Positions 8,799-16,665 of a DNA stretch of 64,000 bases are shown piece by piece. Under the pieces are notes generated by a model. The model was given only the letters and a program-made list of their open reading frames with translations. It was not told the origin of the DNA and made no database searches. The position numbers and the translations under genes are program-made. Source of the stretch: JAMQPK01 sp963782595. GTDB lineage: Bacteria > Acidobacteriota > Vicinamibacteria > Vicinamibacterales > JAMQPK01. The stretch lies in NCBI GenBank assembly GCA_963782595.1, contig CAWAKJ010000007.1:806001-870000 (forward strand), written 5' to 3'. Numbering within the stretch: the stretch's first letter is position 1; each line of letters starts with the position of its first letter.

Positions 8799-9622
8799 AT
8801 GTCGATCGAACCGGAGCCGGTCCTGACGCGCACGATATTGCCGCCGCCGCGCACCGTGCCCTGGACGTGATTGCGTCTCATTCGGCCCTGCATCGTGATC
8901 GGCTGTGCCGTGCTGATCGACCCCGAACCAGTGGTCGCGTCGAGTGAGTAGGCCGCCTCCGAGGGCAGCTGCAGGATCACATCGCCCGAGCCGGTCTGCA
9001 CCGTCACGTCGGCGCGCACGATTTGCGCCACCTGCACGTTGCCGCTGCCCGTCTGCGCGCGAATCTCGCCGCCGACCGACGCGACACGGATGCTGCCGCT
9101 GCCGGTCTGCGCGTCGAGGGCGCCGCCGGTGCGCTCGATGCGAATGTCGCCCGACCCGGTGCGCGCGCGAATGGCGCCGTCGACGCTGCCGATGGTCTGG
9201 TCGCCCGAGCCGGTGCTGGCGTTCAACTGAGTGTTGGCAGGCACGACGAGCTCGTAGCTGATGCTGATGTTGTTGTAGGTGTCGTCGCCACGCGTCTGGC
9301 CGATGCTGATGACGTTGCCGTTCTGAACGATGGGCGGTGTCGTCTCGACGCGGCGGACGCGGTCTTCGGGGCTCTCGGTCGAGTTCCAGGAACGGCTCGC
9401 GCTGATGCGCCCAATCACGTGCACGCGTTCGCTGGTGCCTGTTCGAATCTGGATGTCACCCGATCCGGTCCGAATATTGAGGTCCACCGGGCCGTTGACC
9501 GTCAGGGTGCGCTCGAACGAGCCGCGCGCGCGCTCGGCCTGGGCCGAGATATCAACGCCGATGCAGCCGGTGAGGCCGACGAGGCAAATGACGAGAAACG
9601 AAAGCCGCCGCACTGCTGTCAT
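8792..9622 (-). CDS. DUF4097/DUF2807 adhesin-like lipoprotein with TGSG repeats
   Basis: A 276-residue protein. It begins with a lipoprotein signal (LVICLVGLTGC; Cys at about residue 20) and continues as a right-handed parallel beta-helix-like array in which GSG or TGSGD recurs every 17-22 residues (LNIRTGSGDIQIRTG, INASTGSGDQTIGSVDG, ARTGSGDIRIERTGG and so on). This is the hallmark of DUF4097/DUF2807 'putative auto-transporter adhesin' domains. The repeats are protein-level structure and account for the strong periodicity of the DNA. The gene is divergent from the BlaI operon, with 165 bp between them. Confidence 0.85.
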   Translation of the reverse strand: MTAVRRLSFLVICLVGLTGCIGVDISAQAERARGSFERTLTVNGPVDLNIRTGSGDIQIRTGTSERVHVIGRISASRSWNSTESPEDRVRRVETTPPIVQNGNVISIGQTRGDDTYNNISISYELVVPANTQLNASTGSGDQTIGSVDGAIRARTGSGDIRIERTGGALDAQTGSGSIRVASVGGEIRAQTGSGNVQVAQIVRADVTVQTGSGDVILQLPSEAAYSLDATTGSGSISTAQPITMQGRMRRNHVQGTVRGGGNIVRVRTGSGSIDIR

Positions 9623-9682
9623 GAAAACCTCCAGAAAATCCGCTCTGCCGTATTACGCGCCCGCCCGCCTCCAGGTTGCGAG

Positions 9683-9703
9683 AAATGGCTCCCGGAGCCA
9701 TTT
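9683..9703. promoter_or_regulatory. 10-bp inverted repeat between DUF4097 and blaI genes
   Basis: AAATGGCTCC at 9683-9692 and GGAGCCATTT at 9694-9703 are perfect inverted halves around a single C. The element lies in the shared upstream region of the DUF4097 gene (start 9622) and the BlaI-type gene (start 9788). It could be an operator for the DUF4097 promoter or a short hairpin. Confidence 0.45.
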
Positions 9704-9734
9704 TCGACGATTTTCGTGCCGCAGAGGTTGCTGC

Positions 9735-9764
9735 TTGATCGATAAACTACAACTGTAGTAATTA
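9735..9764 (+). promoter_or_regulatory. Promoter with BlaI-type operator TACAACTGTA in the spacer
   Basis: A TTGATC (-35 like) lies at 9735-9740 and TAATTA (-10 like) at 9759-9764. Between them ACTACA-AC-TGTAGT (9746-9759) is a perfect dyad containing TACA-N2-TGTA, the classical BlaI/MecI recognition core. This arrangement predicts autorepression of the BlaI/M56/TonB operon that starts at 9788. The operator call follows known BlaI/MecI sites; promoter hexamers are by eye. Confidence 0.65.
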
Positions 9765-9787
9765 TAAGGACGTAGGTAGGAGATCGT

Positions 9788-10177
9788 ATGGCCGTCCCCA
9801 AACTGTCGAAGCTTGAAATGCTTGTCATGGAAGCACTTTGGTCGAGCGGGCCGACTTCGGTGCGCGAGATTCAGGAGTCGTTTCCGGAAAAGGCCCGCCC
9901 CGCCTATACGACGGTCCAGACCCTCGTCTATCGCCTGGAAGCCAAAAAGGCCCTCCGGCGCGTCAAAAAGGTCGGCAACGCGCACATCTTCGAAGCCTCC
10001 ATCACCCGCGCCGGGGCACAACACCGGCTGATCGACGACTTTCTCGGTCTGTTCGGCGGCAGGTCGCAGCCGGTGATGGCGCGGCTCATCGAAACAGGAC
10101 GTCTCACGCTCGAGGACGTCAAAGAGGCGGAGCAGCTTCTCAAAGAACTGGAGAAGAAAGATGGACGCAGCCGCTAG
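9788..10177 (+). CDS. BlaI/MecI/CopY-family repressor, copy 1
   Basis: A 129-residue winged-helix protein. It opens with PKLSKLEMLVMEALWSSGP, then SVREIQESF, the recognition-helix region RPAYTTVQTLVYRLEAKK, and a C-terminal dimerisation segment with FLGLFGGRSQPVMARL and LEDVKEAEQLLKEL. This layout is typical of BlaI/MecI repressors, which are inactivated by cleavage after the M56 partner senses a signal. It overlaps the M56 gene by 17 bp and has a TACA-N2-TGTA operator about 40 bp upstream. Confidence 0.9.
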   Translation: MAVPKLSKLEMLVMEALWSSGPTSVREIQESFPEKARPAYTTVQTLVYRLEAKKALRRVKKVGNAHIFEASITRAGAQHRLIDDFLGLFGGRSQPVMARLIETGRLTLEDVKEAEQLLKELEKKDGRSR

Positions 10178-11441
10178 TCACATCTGGCAGTCGACCCTGG
10201 TGGGCGGAGTGGCCGCCGCCCTTGCCTTGATGCTCAGAAACAACCGGGCATCGGTGCGCTACTGGGTCTGGTTTGCGGCTTCGATGAAGTTCCTCGTGCC
10301 GTTTGCTGCGCTCGGCGCGCTGGGGAGCGCGCTTCCCTGGCCGGGCCAATGGTTGCCGGAGAGCGACACGGTTGCCGCCGTGAACGTGTTGTTTCATTCA
10401 TCTGCGCTCGCGTCTGTTTCGGACGCGTCTGTGTTCGCGATCGTCGCGGTCTGGCTGGCCGGCGTGCTCATCGTCCTCGCGAAGTGGTTCCGGGAATGGA
10501 GTCGTCTCGCAGCAATCGCGCGCGCGGCCGATCCGATCACCGACGGCCCGGTGCACGACGCACTCAGGCGCGTCGAGAGCGTGGCTGGTCGTCGAATCTC
10601 CATGCTCGTCGTGTGCTCGCGTCACAGTCTCGAGCCGGGTGTCTTCGGTTGCTGGCGGCCGGTGTTGATGTGGCCGCACCACCTCACTGCCGGCATGAGC
10701 GACGCGCAGATCGAGCCGATCCTGGCGCACGAGGTGTCTCACGTGATCCGCCGAGACAACCTGCTGGGGACGGCGCAGATGATCGTGAGCGCGCTGTTCT
10801 GGTTCCATCCGATGGTGTGGTGGATTGGTGCGCGCATGATCGACGAGCGCGAGCGTGCCTGCGACGAGCGGGTGTTGGCGCTCGGTCAGAATCCACTGGC
10901 CTACGCCGCAGGCATTTTGAAAACCTGTGAGCTCTGCATCGCGTCGCCGCTTGTCAGCGTGTCGGGCATCACGGGCGGTGACTTGAAGAAGCGCATCGCC
11001 CGTATCAGCCGAAACGAGGTCGGGGCACCGCTCGACAGTGTGAAGAAGGCCGTCGTTGCCATCCTGACAACGGCCGTTTTTGCCGCGCCAATCGTTGCCG
11101 GTGCGTGCGGACTGCGTCAACAGCCGGCCGTTCCGCAGGCAGATGCGACGGGTGTGCAGCGGCCTGGGCCGGATGTCCAGACGCCGAAGCTCCTCCGAGA
11201 AGTGAAGCCTCAATACCCCGAGCGCGCCATGAACGCGAAGATCGAGGGCGAAGTTCTCATGGAATGTGTCGTCCGCGCTGACGGCCGTCCCAGCGATTTC
11301 AAGATCGTCCGCTCGCTCGATCCGCAGCTTGACCAGGCCGCTCTCGATGCGGCGAAGCAGTGGGAGTTCGAACCGGGCACGCGTCGTGGAAAGCCGGTGC
11401 CAGTGATGGTGACGATCGCGATCGCGTTCACCCTGAAATAG
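10161..11441 (+). CDS. M56 (BlaR1-like) membrane peptidase with TonB-type C-terminal domain, copy 1
   Basis: A 426-residue protein with N-terminal membrane helices (about residues 10-60 and 88-108) and a cytosolic M56 zinc-protease domain with HEVSH at 190-194. A WFHPMVWWIGARMIDERERACD segment holds the downstream glutamate and a further helix lies near 295-312. The periplasmic tail (about residues 340-426) is a TonB C-terminal fold (KPQYPERAMNAKIEGEV, PSDFKIVRSLD, WEFEPGTRRGKPV). It forms an operon with blaI (17-bp overlap) and the next TonB gene (7 bp away). A BlaR1-type sensor that cleaves its repressor is expected; the signal is unknown. Confidence 0.88.
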   Translation: MDAAASHIWQSTLVGGVAAALALMLRNNRASVRYWVWFAASMKFLVPFAALGALGSALPWPGQWLPESDTVAAVNVLFHSSALASVSDASVFAIVAVWLAGVLIVLAKWFREWSRLAAIARAADPITDGPVHDALRRVESVAGRRISMLVVCSRHSLEPGVFGCWRPVLMWPHHLTAGMSDAQIEPILAHEVSHVIRRDNLLGTAQMIVSALFWFHPMVWWIGARMIDERERACDERVLALGQNPLAYAAGILKTCELCIASPLVSVSGITGGDLKKRIARISRNEVGAPLDSVKKAVVAILTTAVFAAPIVAGACGLRQQPAVPQADATGVQRPGPDVQTPKLLREVKPQYPERAMNAKIEGEVLMECVVRADGRPSDFKIVRSLDPQLDQAALDAAKQWEFEPGTRRGKPVPVMVTIAIAFTLK

Positions 11442-11448
11442 GCAAGCC

Positions 11449-12243
11449 ATGCGTCAACCACGCTTCAATGCGTTGGCGATATCGTGCGTCGCACATGCCA
11501 TCGTGATTGGTGTGTTGCTCGTGATGTCGTCGGGGCGCGCGTCACAACAGCCTGCGCACCAGGCCACACACTACGAACCGCCGATGATGGTGTGGCTGCC
11601 GGCTCCCGGGCCCGGCGGCGGCGGCGGCGGTGGCGGCAACAACAATCCCAATCCGCCCCGTGCCGCGGAACTGATAGGCACCGACACGATGACGGTGCCC
11701 GCCGCACCGAGGCCTGCGCCCGAAGCTGTTAACGAACCAGAACCACAACCGACCCGGGCGCTCGATGTTCCCGTGCAGACCTTTGCCGCGTCCGATCTGA
11801 ATGCGATGGGACTCCTTGAAGCCGGCGCAGATTCGCTGTCGCAAGGGCCGGGCCGTGAAGGTGGCGCGGGTGACGGACGCGGACCAGGTATAGGTCCCGG
11901 AGATGGGCCCGGGCTCGGTCCCGGCAGGGGCGGCAATACAGGGGGCGATATCTTCCAACCTGGCAGCGGTGTCAGCATGCCGGTCGCTCTTCACCGCGAA
12001 CAGCCTCGATACACGCTCGACGCGATGCGCGCACGGATCGAAGGCAGCGTGGTCGTCGAATGCGTCGTCCAGCCGTCGGGAGAGTGCACTCGCCTTCGTG
12101 TCGTGCGGTCGCTCGACGCCCGCCTTGGGCTCGACCAGGAGGCGCTGCGCGCTGCAGCGGGCTGGCGTTTCTCGCCCGGCGTCCGCCAGGGAAAACCCGT
12201 GCCCGTTCTGGTCACAATCATGCTGGGTTTTGCCATTCACTGA
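11449..12243 (+). CDS. TonB-family protein with Gly/Pro-rich linker
   Basis: A 264-residue protein. An N-terminal helix (FNALAISCVAHAIVIGVLLVM) anchors it. A Pro/Gly-rich spacer runs over about residues 45-180 (GPGGGGGGGGNN, then GPGIGPGDGPGLGPGRG), and a TonB C-terminal domain covers about 180-264 (PRYTLDAMRARIEGSVVVE, GWRFSPGVRQGKPV). The domain closely resembles the tail of the preceding M56 protein, so the two probably arose by duplication. It may link the inner membrane to an outer-membrane partner, or interact with the sensor. No ExbB/ExbD genes are nearby. Confidence 0.85.
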   Translation: MRQPRFNALAISCVAHAIVIGVLLVMSSGRASQQPAHQATHYEPPMMVWLPAPGPGGGGGGGGNNNPNPPRAAELIGTDTMTVPAAPRPAPEAVNEPEPQPTRALDVPVQTFAASDLNAMGLLEAGADSLSQGPGREGGAGDGRGPGIGPGDGPGLGPGRGGNTGGDIFQPGSGVSMPVALHREQPRYTLDAMRARIEGSVVVECVVQPSGECTRLRVVRSLDARLGLDQEALRAAAGWRFSPGVRQGKPVPVLVTIMLGFAIH

Positions 12244-12285
12244 GCGCGGGCTACTGGCTGCCGGCTTCGGGCTACCGGCTACGGG
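12244..12285. repeat. Low-complexity GGGCTACCGGCT spacer
   Basis: Between converging TonB and PilZ-like genes the 42-bp spacer is made of variants of GGGCTACYGGCT. It is related in wording to the palindrome at 8781-8798. A terminator-like or REP-derived origin is possible. Confidence 0.35.
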
Positions 12286-12987
12286 CTAGCAGGCGGTATT
12301 GCGCCGGCAGAATGCTTCGATTGCGGTGGCGTCCGGATCGACAAAGCTGACACCGGCGCGGTACTTCACCATCGACTGCGCAAGCTCGACCGTTGACCAG
12401 GCCACGAGGGCGCGAAACCGCTTCTCGGCCGTGGCGTCCATCAGCGTGAGAAGAACGCTCTGTCGCGGCTGCACGCGAGCGGGCAACACGAGCTGGGCGC
12501 CGGTAATCGACAGGTTCACCAGTCGGCTGCGTTCGCCGTCAACGACGACTTCCATATCGGCCTTCATCGGAAACCGCTTGGCTCCGCGGGTACCGCAGCC
12601 GTCGAGGGGCTGCGACGCGGCGTGCAACGCGATGTCCTGCCGCGAGAGCAGCACTGGAAGGTTGCCTTCGTCCTCACACAAGACCCGGACGTCTACTTCT
12701 TTGTGCTCTTTCAGGCGCGCGACGATGAGCGCGCCGCGAGCCGTTTTGACGACCGCCGAGTCGAGTGCCAGCACGCGGGGCGGATTTTGAAGAATCATCC
12801 GCAGCGCATCGAGCGATTCAGATTCGGAGAATACTGTGATCGACGGATCGTGCTCGAGCCGGCGGCGCAGCGCCGCGGCATGGGCGGATCCGGCGATGAC
12901 GAACGCGGTATGCGGCGATGCTGGTTCGTGTAGCACACGGTTCTCCGGCGCGGGTATAGCAATCCCGCTGCCGAAGGAGCTGATCAC
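12286..12987 (-). CDS. PilZ-domain protein with receiver-like N-terminus
   Basis: A 233-residue protein. The first half (residues about 20-110) is receiver-like (AFVIAGSAHAAALRRRL, PRVLALDSAVVKTARGALIVARLK). The second half is PilZ-like (MKADMEVVVDGERSRLVNLSITGAQLVLPARVQP, ending KYRAGVSFVDPDATAIEAF). The NLSITG piece matches the (D/N)xSxxG half of the c-di-GMP motif. The arginine half is poor (KRFPMK), so ligand binding is uncertain. It could regulate surface motility or secretion, or be a degenerate adaptor. It stands alone, transcribed away from galM. Confidence 0.7.
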   Translation of the reverse strand: MISSFGSGIAIPAPENRVLHEPASPHTAFVIAGSAHAAALRRRLEHDPSITVFSESESLDALRMILQNPPRVLALDSAVVKTARGALIVARLKEHKEVDVRVLCEDEGNLPVLLSRQDIALHAASQPLDGCGTRGAKRFPMKADMEVVVDGERSRLVNLSITGAQLVLPARVQPRQSVLLTLMDATAEKRFRALVAWSTVELAQSMVKYRAGVSFVDPDATAIEAFCRRNTAC

Positions 12988-13157
12988 GCAACTACTTATT
13001 GGAGAGTGACTTAGAGAATCACCGACCGCAGTGCTGAAACGCCCGTTTTACCGTTTTCGATCACACGTGCGCCCATTCAGCCACGCCAACTCGCTCAGTT
13101 GATTGAAGATATGCTGGCTTGTGCAGTTCTGATACGCGTGTCCGAATAGAGCACGAG

Positions 13158-14168
13158 ATGACAGAGATGGTTCAGCGGCGCCCGTTCGGCACGTTGCGCG
13201 ACGGAACCCCCGTCGATCTCATCACGGTTCGCACGGCCGCGGGCCTCGAGCTTGGCACGATCACCTACGGATGTCTCATCGTGTCGCTTGGGGTGCCAGA
13301 CGCGCGTGGCCGGCTCGAGAACGTCGTACTCGGCTACGACCGCCTGGAACCCTATCTTGAATCCTCGCCATATTTCGGCGCGCTGGTGGGCCGCTATGCG
13401 AATCGCATCGCGAACGCGCGCTTCTCGATCGACGGCCGCGTCCACGAAATTTCGGCGAACGAGCCCCCGCACCACCTGCACGGCGGCTTCGAGGGATTCG
13501 ACAAGGGTATCTGGGAGGCGGAAACCCTCGTCCGGAGCAACGCTGTCGTGTTTCGCCGGAGAAGCGTGGATGGCGAAGAGGGATTCCCGGGCACCCTCGA
13601 TGTGGAAGTGACGTATTCGCTCGGCGACCGCAGCGATCTATGGATGACGTGCGAAGCCGAGACCGATGCGCCGACCCACATCAACCTGACTCAGCATTCA
13701 TACTTCAATCTTGCTGGAAGCGGCGACGTGCGGGCGCACCGCCTCACGATCGACGCGAGGGCCTATCTGCCGGTGGACGAGCAGCTGATTCCGACGGGCG
13801 AGCTCGCGCCGGTCGCGAACACGCCGTTCGACTTTCAGGAGTCCACCGCCATCGGCGTGCGTCTCCATGACAGGCACGAACAGATCGCGAGAGGTGGCGG
13901 GTACGATCACACCTTCGTCCTGAACCGCGGTGGCGGCGATCTCGTCCGGGCGGCGCGTGTGTCCGATCCGGCGAGCGGCCGGACGCTCGAGATCGACACG
14001 ACCGAGCCGGGGCTGCAGTTCTACTCCGGCCAGGTGGTCGGATACCGCGGCTTCTGCCTGGAACCCCAGCACTATCCCGACTCGCCGAACCGTCCGGAGT
14101 TTCCTTCAACGTTGTTGCGGCCCGGGCAGAAGTACCGGTCGCTGACGAGATACACTTTCAGTACATAG
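13158..14168 (+). CDS. galM: Aldose 1-epimerase (galactose mutarotase)
   Basis: The start at ATG 13158 (GAG-rich upstream) gives about 336 residues; an in-frame start at 13119 would add 13 residues without similarity. Family blocks are all present: PFGTLRDGTPVDLITV, FGALVGRYANRIANARF, PPHHLHGGFEGFDKGIWE, INLTQHSYFNLAG (catalytic His), GGGYDHTFVLN and PGLQFYSGQVV with FCLEPQHYPDSPNRPEFPS (the catalytic Glu lies in the EPQ region). The enzyme interconverts alpha and beta anomers of aldoses in the cytoplasm. It is 4 bp upstream of panB and may share its transcript. Confidence 0.93.
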   Translation: MTEMVQRRPFGTLRDGTPVDLITVRTAAGLELGTITYGCLIVSLGVPDARGRLENVVLGYDRLEPYLESSPYFGALVGRYANRIANARFSIDGRVHEISANEPPHHLHGGFEGFDKGIWEAETLVRSNAVVFRRRSVDGEEGFPGTLDVEVTYSLGDRSDLWMTCEAETDAPTHINLTQHSYFNLAGSGDVRAHRLTIDARAYLPVDEQLIPTGELAPVANTPFDFQESTAIGVRLHDRHEQIARGGGYDHTFVLNRGGGDLVRAARVSDPASGRTLEIDTTEPGLQFYSGQVVGYRGFCLEPQHYPDSPNRPEFPSTLLRPGQKYRSLTRYTFST

Positions 14169-14172
14169 GCTC

Positions 14173-14961
14173 ATGCGCGTTCGCGTATCCCATCTGAAAG
14201 ATCGCAAGGAGCGGCGGGAAAAATTCGCCGTGTTGACGGCGTACGACGCCACCATGGCGCGGCTCTTCGAGCGCGCGGGCGTCGACGTGCTGCTCGTCGG
14301 CGACTCGGTCGCCACGGCAGTGCTCGGCTATGACACCACGCTGCCGGTCACGCTCGACGTGATGATTCATCACACCGCCGCCGTCGTTCGCGGTACCGAG
14401 CGCGCTCTCGTGATTGCCGACATGCCGTTCCTGACCTATCAAGTGACGCCCTCGGAAGCCGTGCGGAATGCCGGCCGGCTCTTGAAAGATGCGGGTGCGG
14501 CGGCGGTCAAGGTCGAGGGCGGCCATTCGGTCACCGAAGTGGTCGCGCGACTCGTTGACGTGGGGATTCCGGTGATGGGCCACCTTGGCGTCACGCCGCA
14601 ATCGGTGAACCAGCAGAGCGGCTATCGCCAACGCGGCGGCAATTCTCGCGATGCGGAGATCATCTTCGAAGACGCGCTGGCTCTGCAGGCGGCGGGGGCC
14701 TTTGCCGTTGTGCTCGAATCGGTCCCGGCCGATCTCGCGGCGCGTGTGACCGCTGCGCTCGACGTTCCAACGGTCGGCATCGGCGCCGGTCCCGACTGCG
14801 ATGGCCAGGTGCTGGTCAGCTCGGATCTTCTCGGCCTGCACGACAGGATTCCGCCGTTCGCGACCAAGTACGCCGACCTCGCCGACATCATCACGAAGGC
14901 CGCACGCGCGTTTGTCGAAGACGTCCGCGCGTCGACTCCATCACGTGCTCGAACTGATTGA
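14173..14961 (+). CDS. panB: 3-methyl-2-oxobutanoate hydroxymethyltransferase
   Basis: A 262-residue TIM-barrel enzyme of normal length for PanB. The sequence includes LTAYDATMARLFERAGVDVLLVGDS, HHTAAVVRG, ADMPFLTYQ, AAAVKVEGG, VMGHLGVTPQSVNQQSGYR, a catalytic-site stretch FAVVLESVP, and TVGIGAGPDCDGQVLVSSDLLGL. It transfers a hydroxymethyl group from methylene-THF to alpha-ketoisovalerate, the first committed step of pantothenate synthesis. It overlaps the panC-GNAT gene by 17 bp. Confidence 0.96.
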   Translation: MRVRVSHLKDRKERREKFAVLTAYDATMARLFERAGVDVLLVGDSVATAVLGYDTTLPVTLDVMIHHTAAVVRGTERALVIADMPFLTYQVTPSEAVRNAGRLLKDAGAAAVKVEGGHSVTEVVARLVDVGIPVMGHLGVTPQSVNQQSGYRQRGGNSRDAEIIFEDALALQAAGAFAVVLESVPADLAARVTAALDVPTVGIGAGPDCDGQVLVSSDLLGLHDRIPPFATKYADLADIITKAARAFVEDVRASTPSRARTD

Positions 14962-16267
14962 GACCGTTGCCCGCCTCCGCGCTTCGCGCTACGGCGCGGC
15001 AAGCCCGCAGGGCCGCCTTCGCGCTTTGCGGGCCCTGGTGCCGACCATGGGCGCGCTGCATGCCGGACATGCCGAGCTCATCAGGCAGGCGCGACGCGAG
15101 AGCGACGCGGTGGTCGTGTCGATCTTCGTCAACCCTCTGCAGTTCACGCATCAGGACGATCTGGCGCGCTATCCGCGCTCGCTCGAGTCCGACCTGGCGC
15201 TCTGTCGCGATCTCGGCGTCGACATCGTGTTTGCGCCCTCCGAGGCCGAGGTCTATCCCCAGCCGCCCGAGTGTCGCGTCGAGGTCGGCCGGCTCGCCGA
15301 TCACCTGTGTGGAAAATTCCGGCCCGGCCACTTCAGCGCGGTGGCGACCGTGGTGCTGAAGCTCTTTCAGATGGCGCAGCCACACCGTGCGTATTTTGGC
15401 GAGAAGGACGCGCAGCAGCTCGCCATCATCAGGCGGCTCGTGGCCGACTTCAATCTGCCGATCGACATCATCGAGGTTCCCACGGTGCGCGAGCCCGATG
15501 GTCTTGCGATGAGCTCGCGCAATCGTCATTTGAATGCCGGCGAGCGGGCGCGTGCGACGTTGCTCTACGCCGCGCTCGGCGATGCGAAGCGGCAAATCGC
15601 GCGCGGGGAGCGTAACGTGCGTGCCATTCGCCAGGCTGCGACACACGGCATTTCGCAACATGCGGACGTGAAACTCGAGTATTTCGAGATCGTCGATCCG
15701 GGCACGATGCAGCCGGTCGCCGAGGTCACCGGAACCGTACGCGTGGTCGGTGCCATGTGGGTGGGGAAGACGCGATTGATCGACAACGTGCTGGTTCGCA
15801 TGCTCCGTACCGCCACCGCGGCCGACGCCCCCGCGCTCGCCCGGATCATCAACGACGCGTTCATCGTGGAAGCGTTTTTCAAGATCGGCGATCGAACCAG
15901 CGCCGAGGAGCTCGTGTCACTGATGCACGAGGGCGGCGAGTTTCTCGTCATCGATGCCGGGGACGGGATGGCCGGCTGCGTGTATCTGCGTTGCCGCGGA
16001 GACCGGGCGTATTTCGGTATGTTGTCCGTCGACCCGGCGAAGCAGGGGCAGGGGCTCGGCCGGGCGCTCATCGACGCCGTGGAGGCGCGCGCGAGGCAGC
16101 ACGGGTGCCGCTTCATGGATATCCATATCGTGAACCTGCGCGAAGAGCTGCCTGCGTACTATCGCCGGCTCGGATATGTCGAACAGGGGACCCTCCCGTT
16201 TTCGGCGCCCGAAAGGGCCAGCCGTCCATGCCATTTCATCGTGATGACGAAGCCCCTGAGTGACTGA
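14945..16267 (+). CDS. panC: Pantothenate synthetase fused to a GNAT acetyltransferase domain
   Basis: One continuous frame of about 440 residues from GTG 14945; a start at 14801 would lie deep in panB. Residues about 1-285 are PanC: LVPTMGALHAGH (HIGH-like), SIFVNPLQF, FRPGHFSAVATVVLKLF, FGEKDAQQL, DGLAMSSRN (KMSKS-like), ending GKTRLIDNVLV. The next residue block begins a GNAT domain (TATAADAPALARIINDAF, acetyl-CoA loop VDPAKQGQGLGRALIDAV, ELPAYYRRLGYVEQG). There is almost no linker. An internal ATG at 15800 could yield the GNAT domain alone. PanC joins pantoate and beta-alanine; what the GNAT part acetylates or senses is unknown. Confidence 0.92.
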   Translation: MLELIETVARLRASRYGAASPQGRLRALRALVPTMGALHAGHAELIRQARRESDAVVVSIFVNPLQFTHQDDLARYPRSLESDLALCRDLGVDIVFAPSEAEVYPQPPECRVEVGRLADHLCGKFRPGHFSAVATVVLKLFQMAQPHRAYFGEKDAQQLAIIRRLVADFNLPIDIIEVPTVREPDGLAMSSRNRHLNAGERARATLLYAALGDAKRQIARGERNVRAIRQAATHGISQHADVKLEYFEIVDPGTMQPVAEVTGTVRVVGAMWVGKTRLIDNVLVRMLRTATAADAPALARIINDAFIVEAFFKIGDRTSAEELVSLMHEGGEFLVIDAGDGMAGCVYLRCRGDRAYFGMLSVDPAKQGQGLGRALIDAVEARARQHGCRFMDIHIVNLREELPAYYRRLGYVEQGTLPFSAPERASRPCHFIVMTKPLSD

Positions 16268-16325
16268 AACGACGACACTTGCCTGGCGTCATTTTTCTGG
16301 CAGCACGTTTGCTGGTCTAAGAGCC

Positions 16326-16571
16326 ATGAAAGTTCGGATCCTTCGCGAACCAACGGGGCAGGTAGACGGTGTGTCCCTCCGTTTCTACCGCGAAGGAGAG
16401 GTCTACGACGTCTCCGCAGGCCTGGGGGAATACCTTGTTGCAGACGGCTGCGCGGCGATCGAAATGCGCCTCGGCCAGCGCTCCCATCGTGACCGCTCCA
16501 ACGATCGCCGCCGGTCGCCACGGAGGCGTGATTCCGTCTCTTTCGATCCGTACGGCCTACACCGGGGATAG
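16326..16571 (+). CDS. Small protein of unknown function, 81 aa
   Basis: Starting at ATG 16326 it reads MKVRILREPTGQVDGVSL followed by YREGEVYDVSAGLGEYLVADGCAAIEM and a basic Arg/Ser tail. The first 50 residues look like a compact beta-rich domain that I have seen as a small stand-alone protein in related bacteria, with no function attached. An upstream in-frame GTG at 16260 would overlap panC and adds non-conserved sequence. It lies between panC-GNAT and zwf on the same strand. Confidence 0.55.
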   Translation: MKVRILREPTGQVDGVSLRFYREGEVYDVSAGLGEYLVADGCAAIEMRLGQRSHRDRSNDRRRSPRRRDSVSFDPYGLHRG

Positions 16572-16665
16572 ATTCGACGACACGGTCGTCCACCCTCCGC
16601 GGCCATTCCGGCTCCGCCCACGCGACGATTTGTTCCCGAATTCGCATATATAGTGTCGAACGTGT

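Noticed and set aside
8900..9500. Regular spacing of GCCCGA/CCGGT words suggesting a repeat or CRISPR-like array
   Set aside because: It comes from the TGSG repeats of the DUF4097 protein; no identical repeats or unique spacers.
14801..14944. Earlier ATG for panC inside panB
   Set aside because: It would add 48 non-conserved residues overlapping panB; GTG 14945 fits the normal PanC N-terminus.
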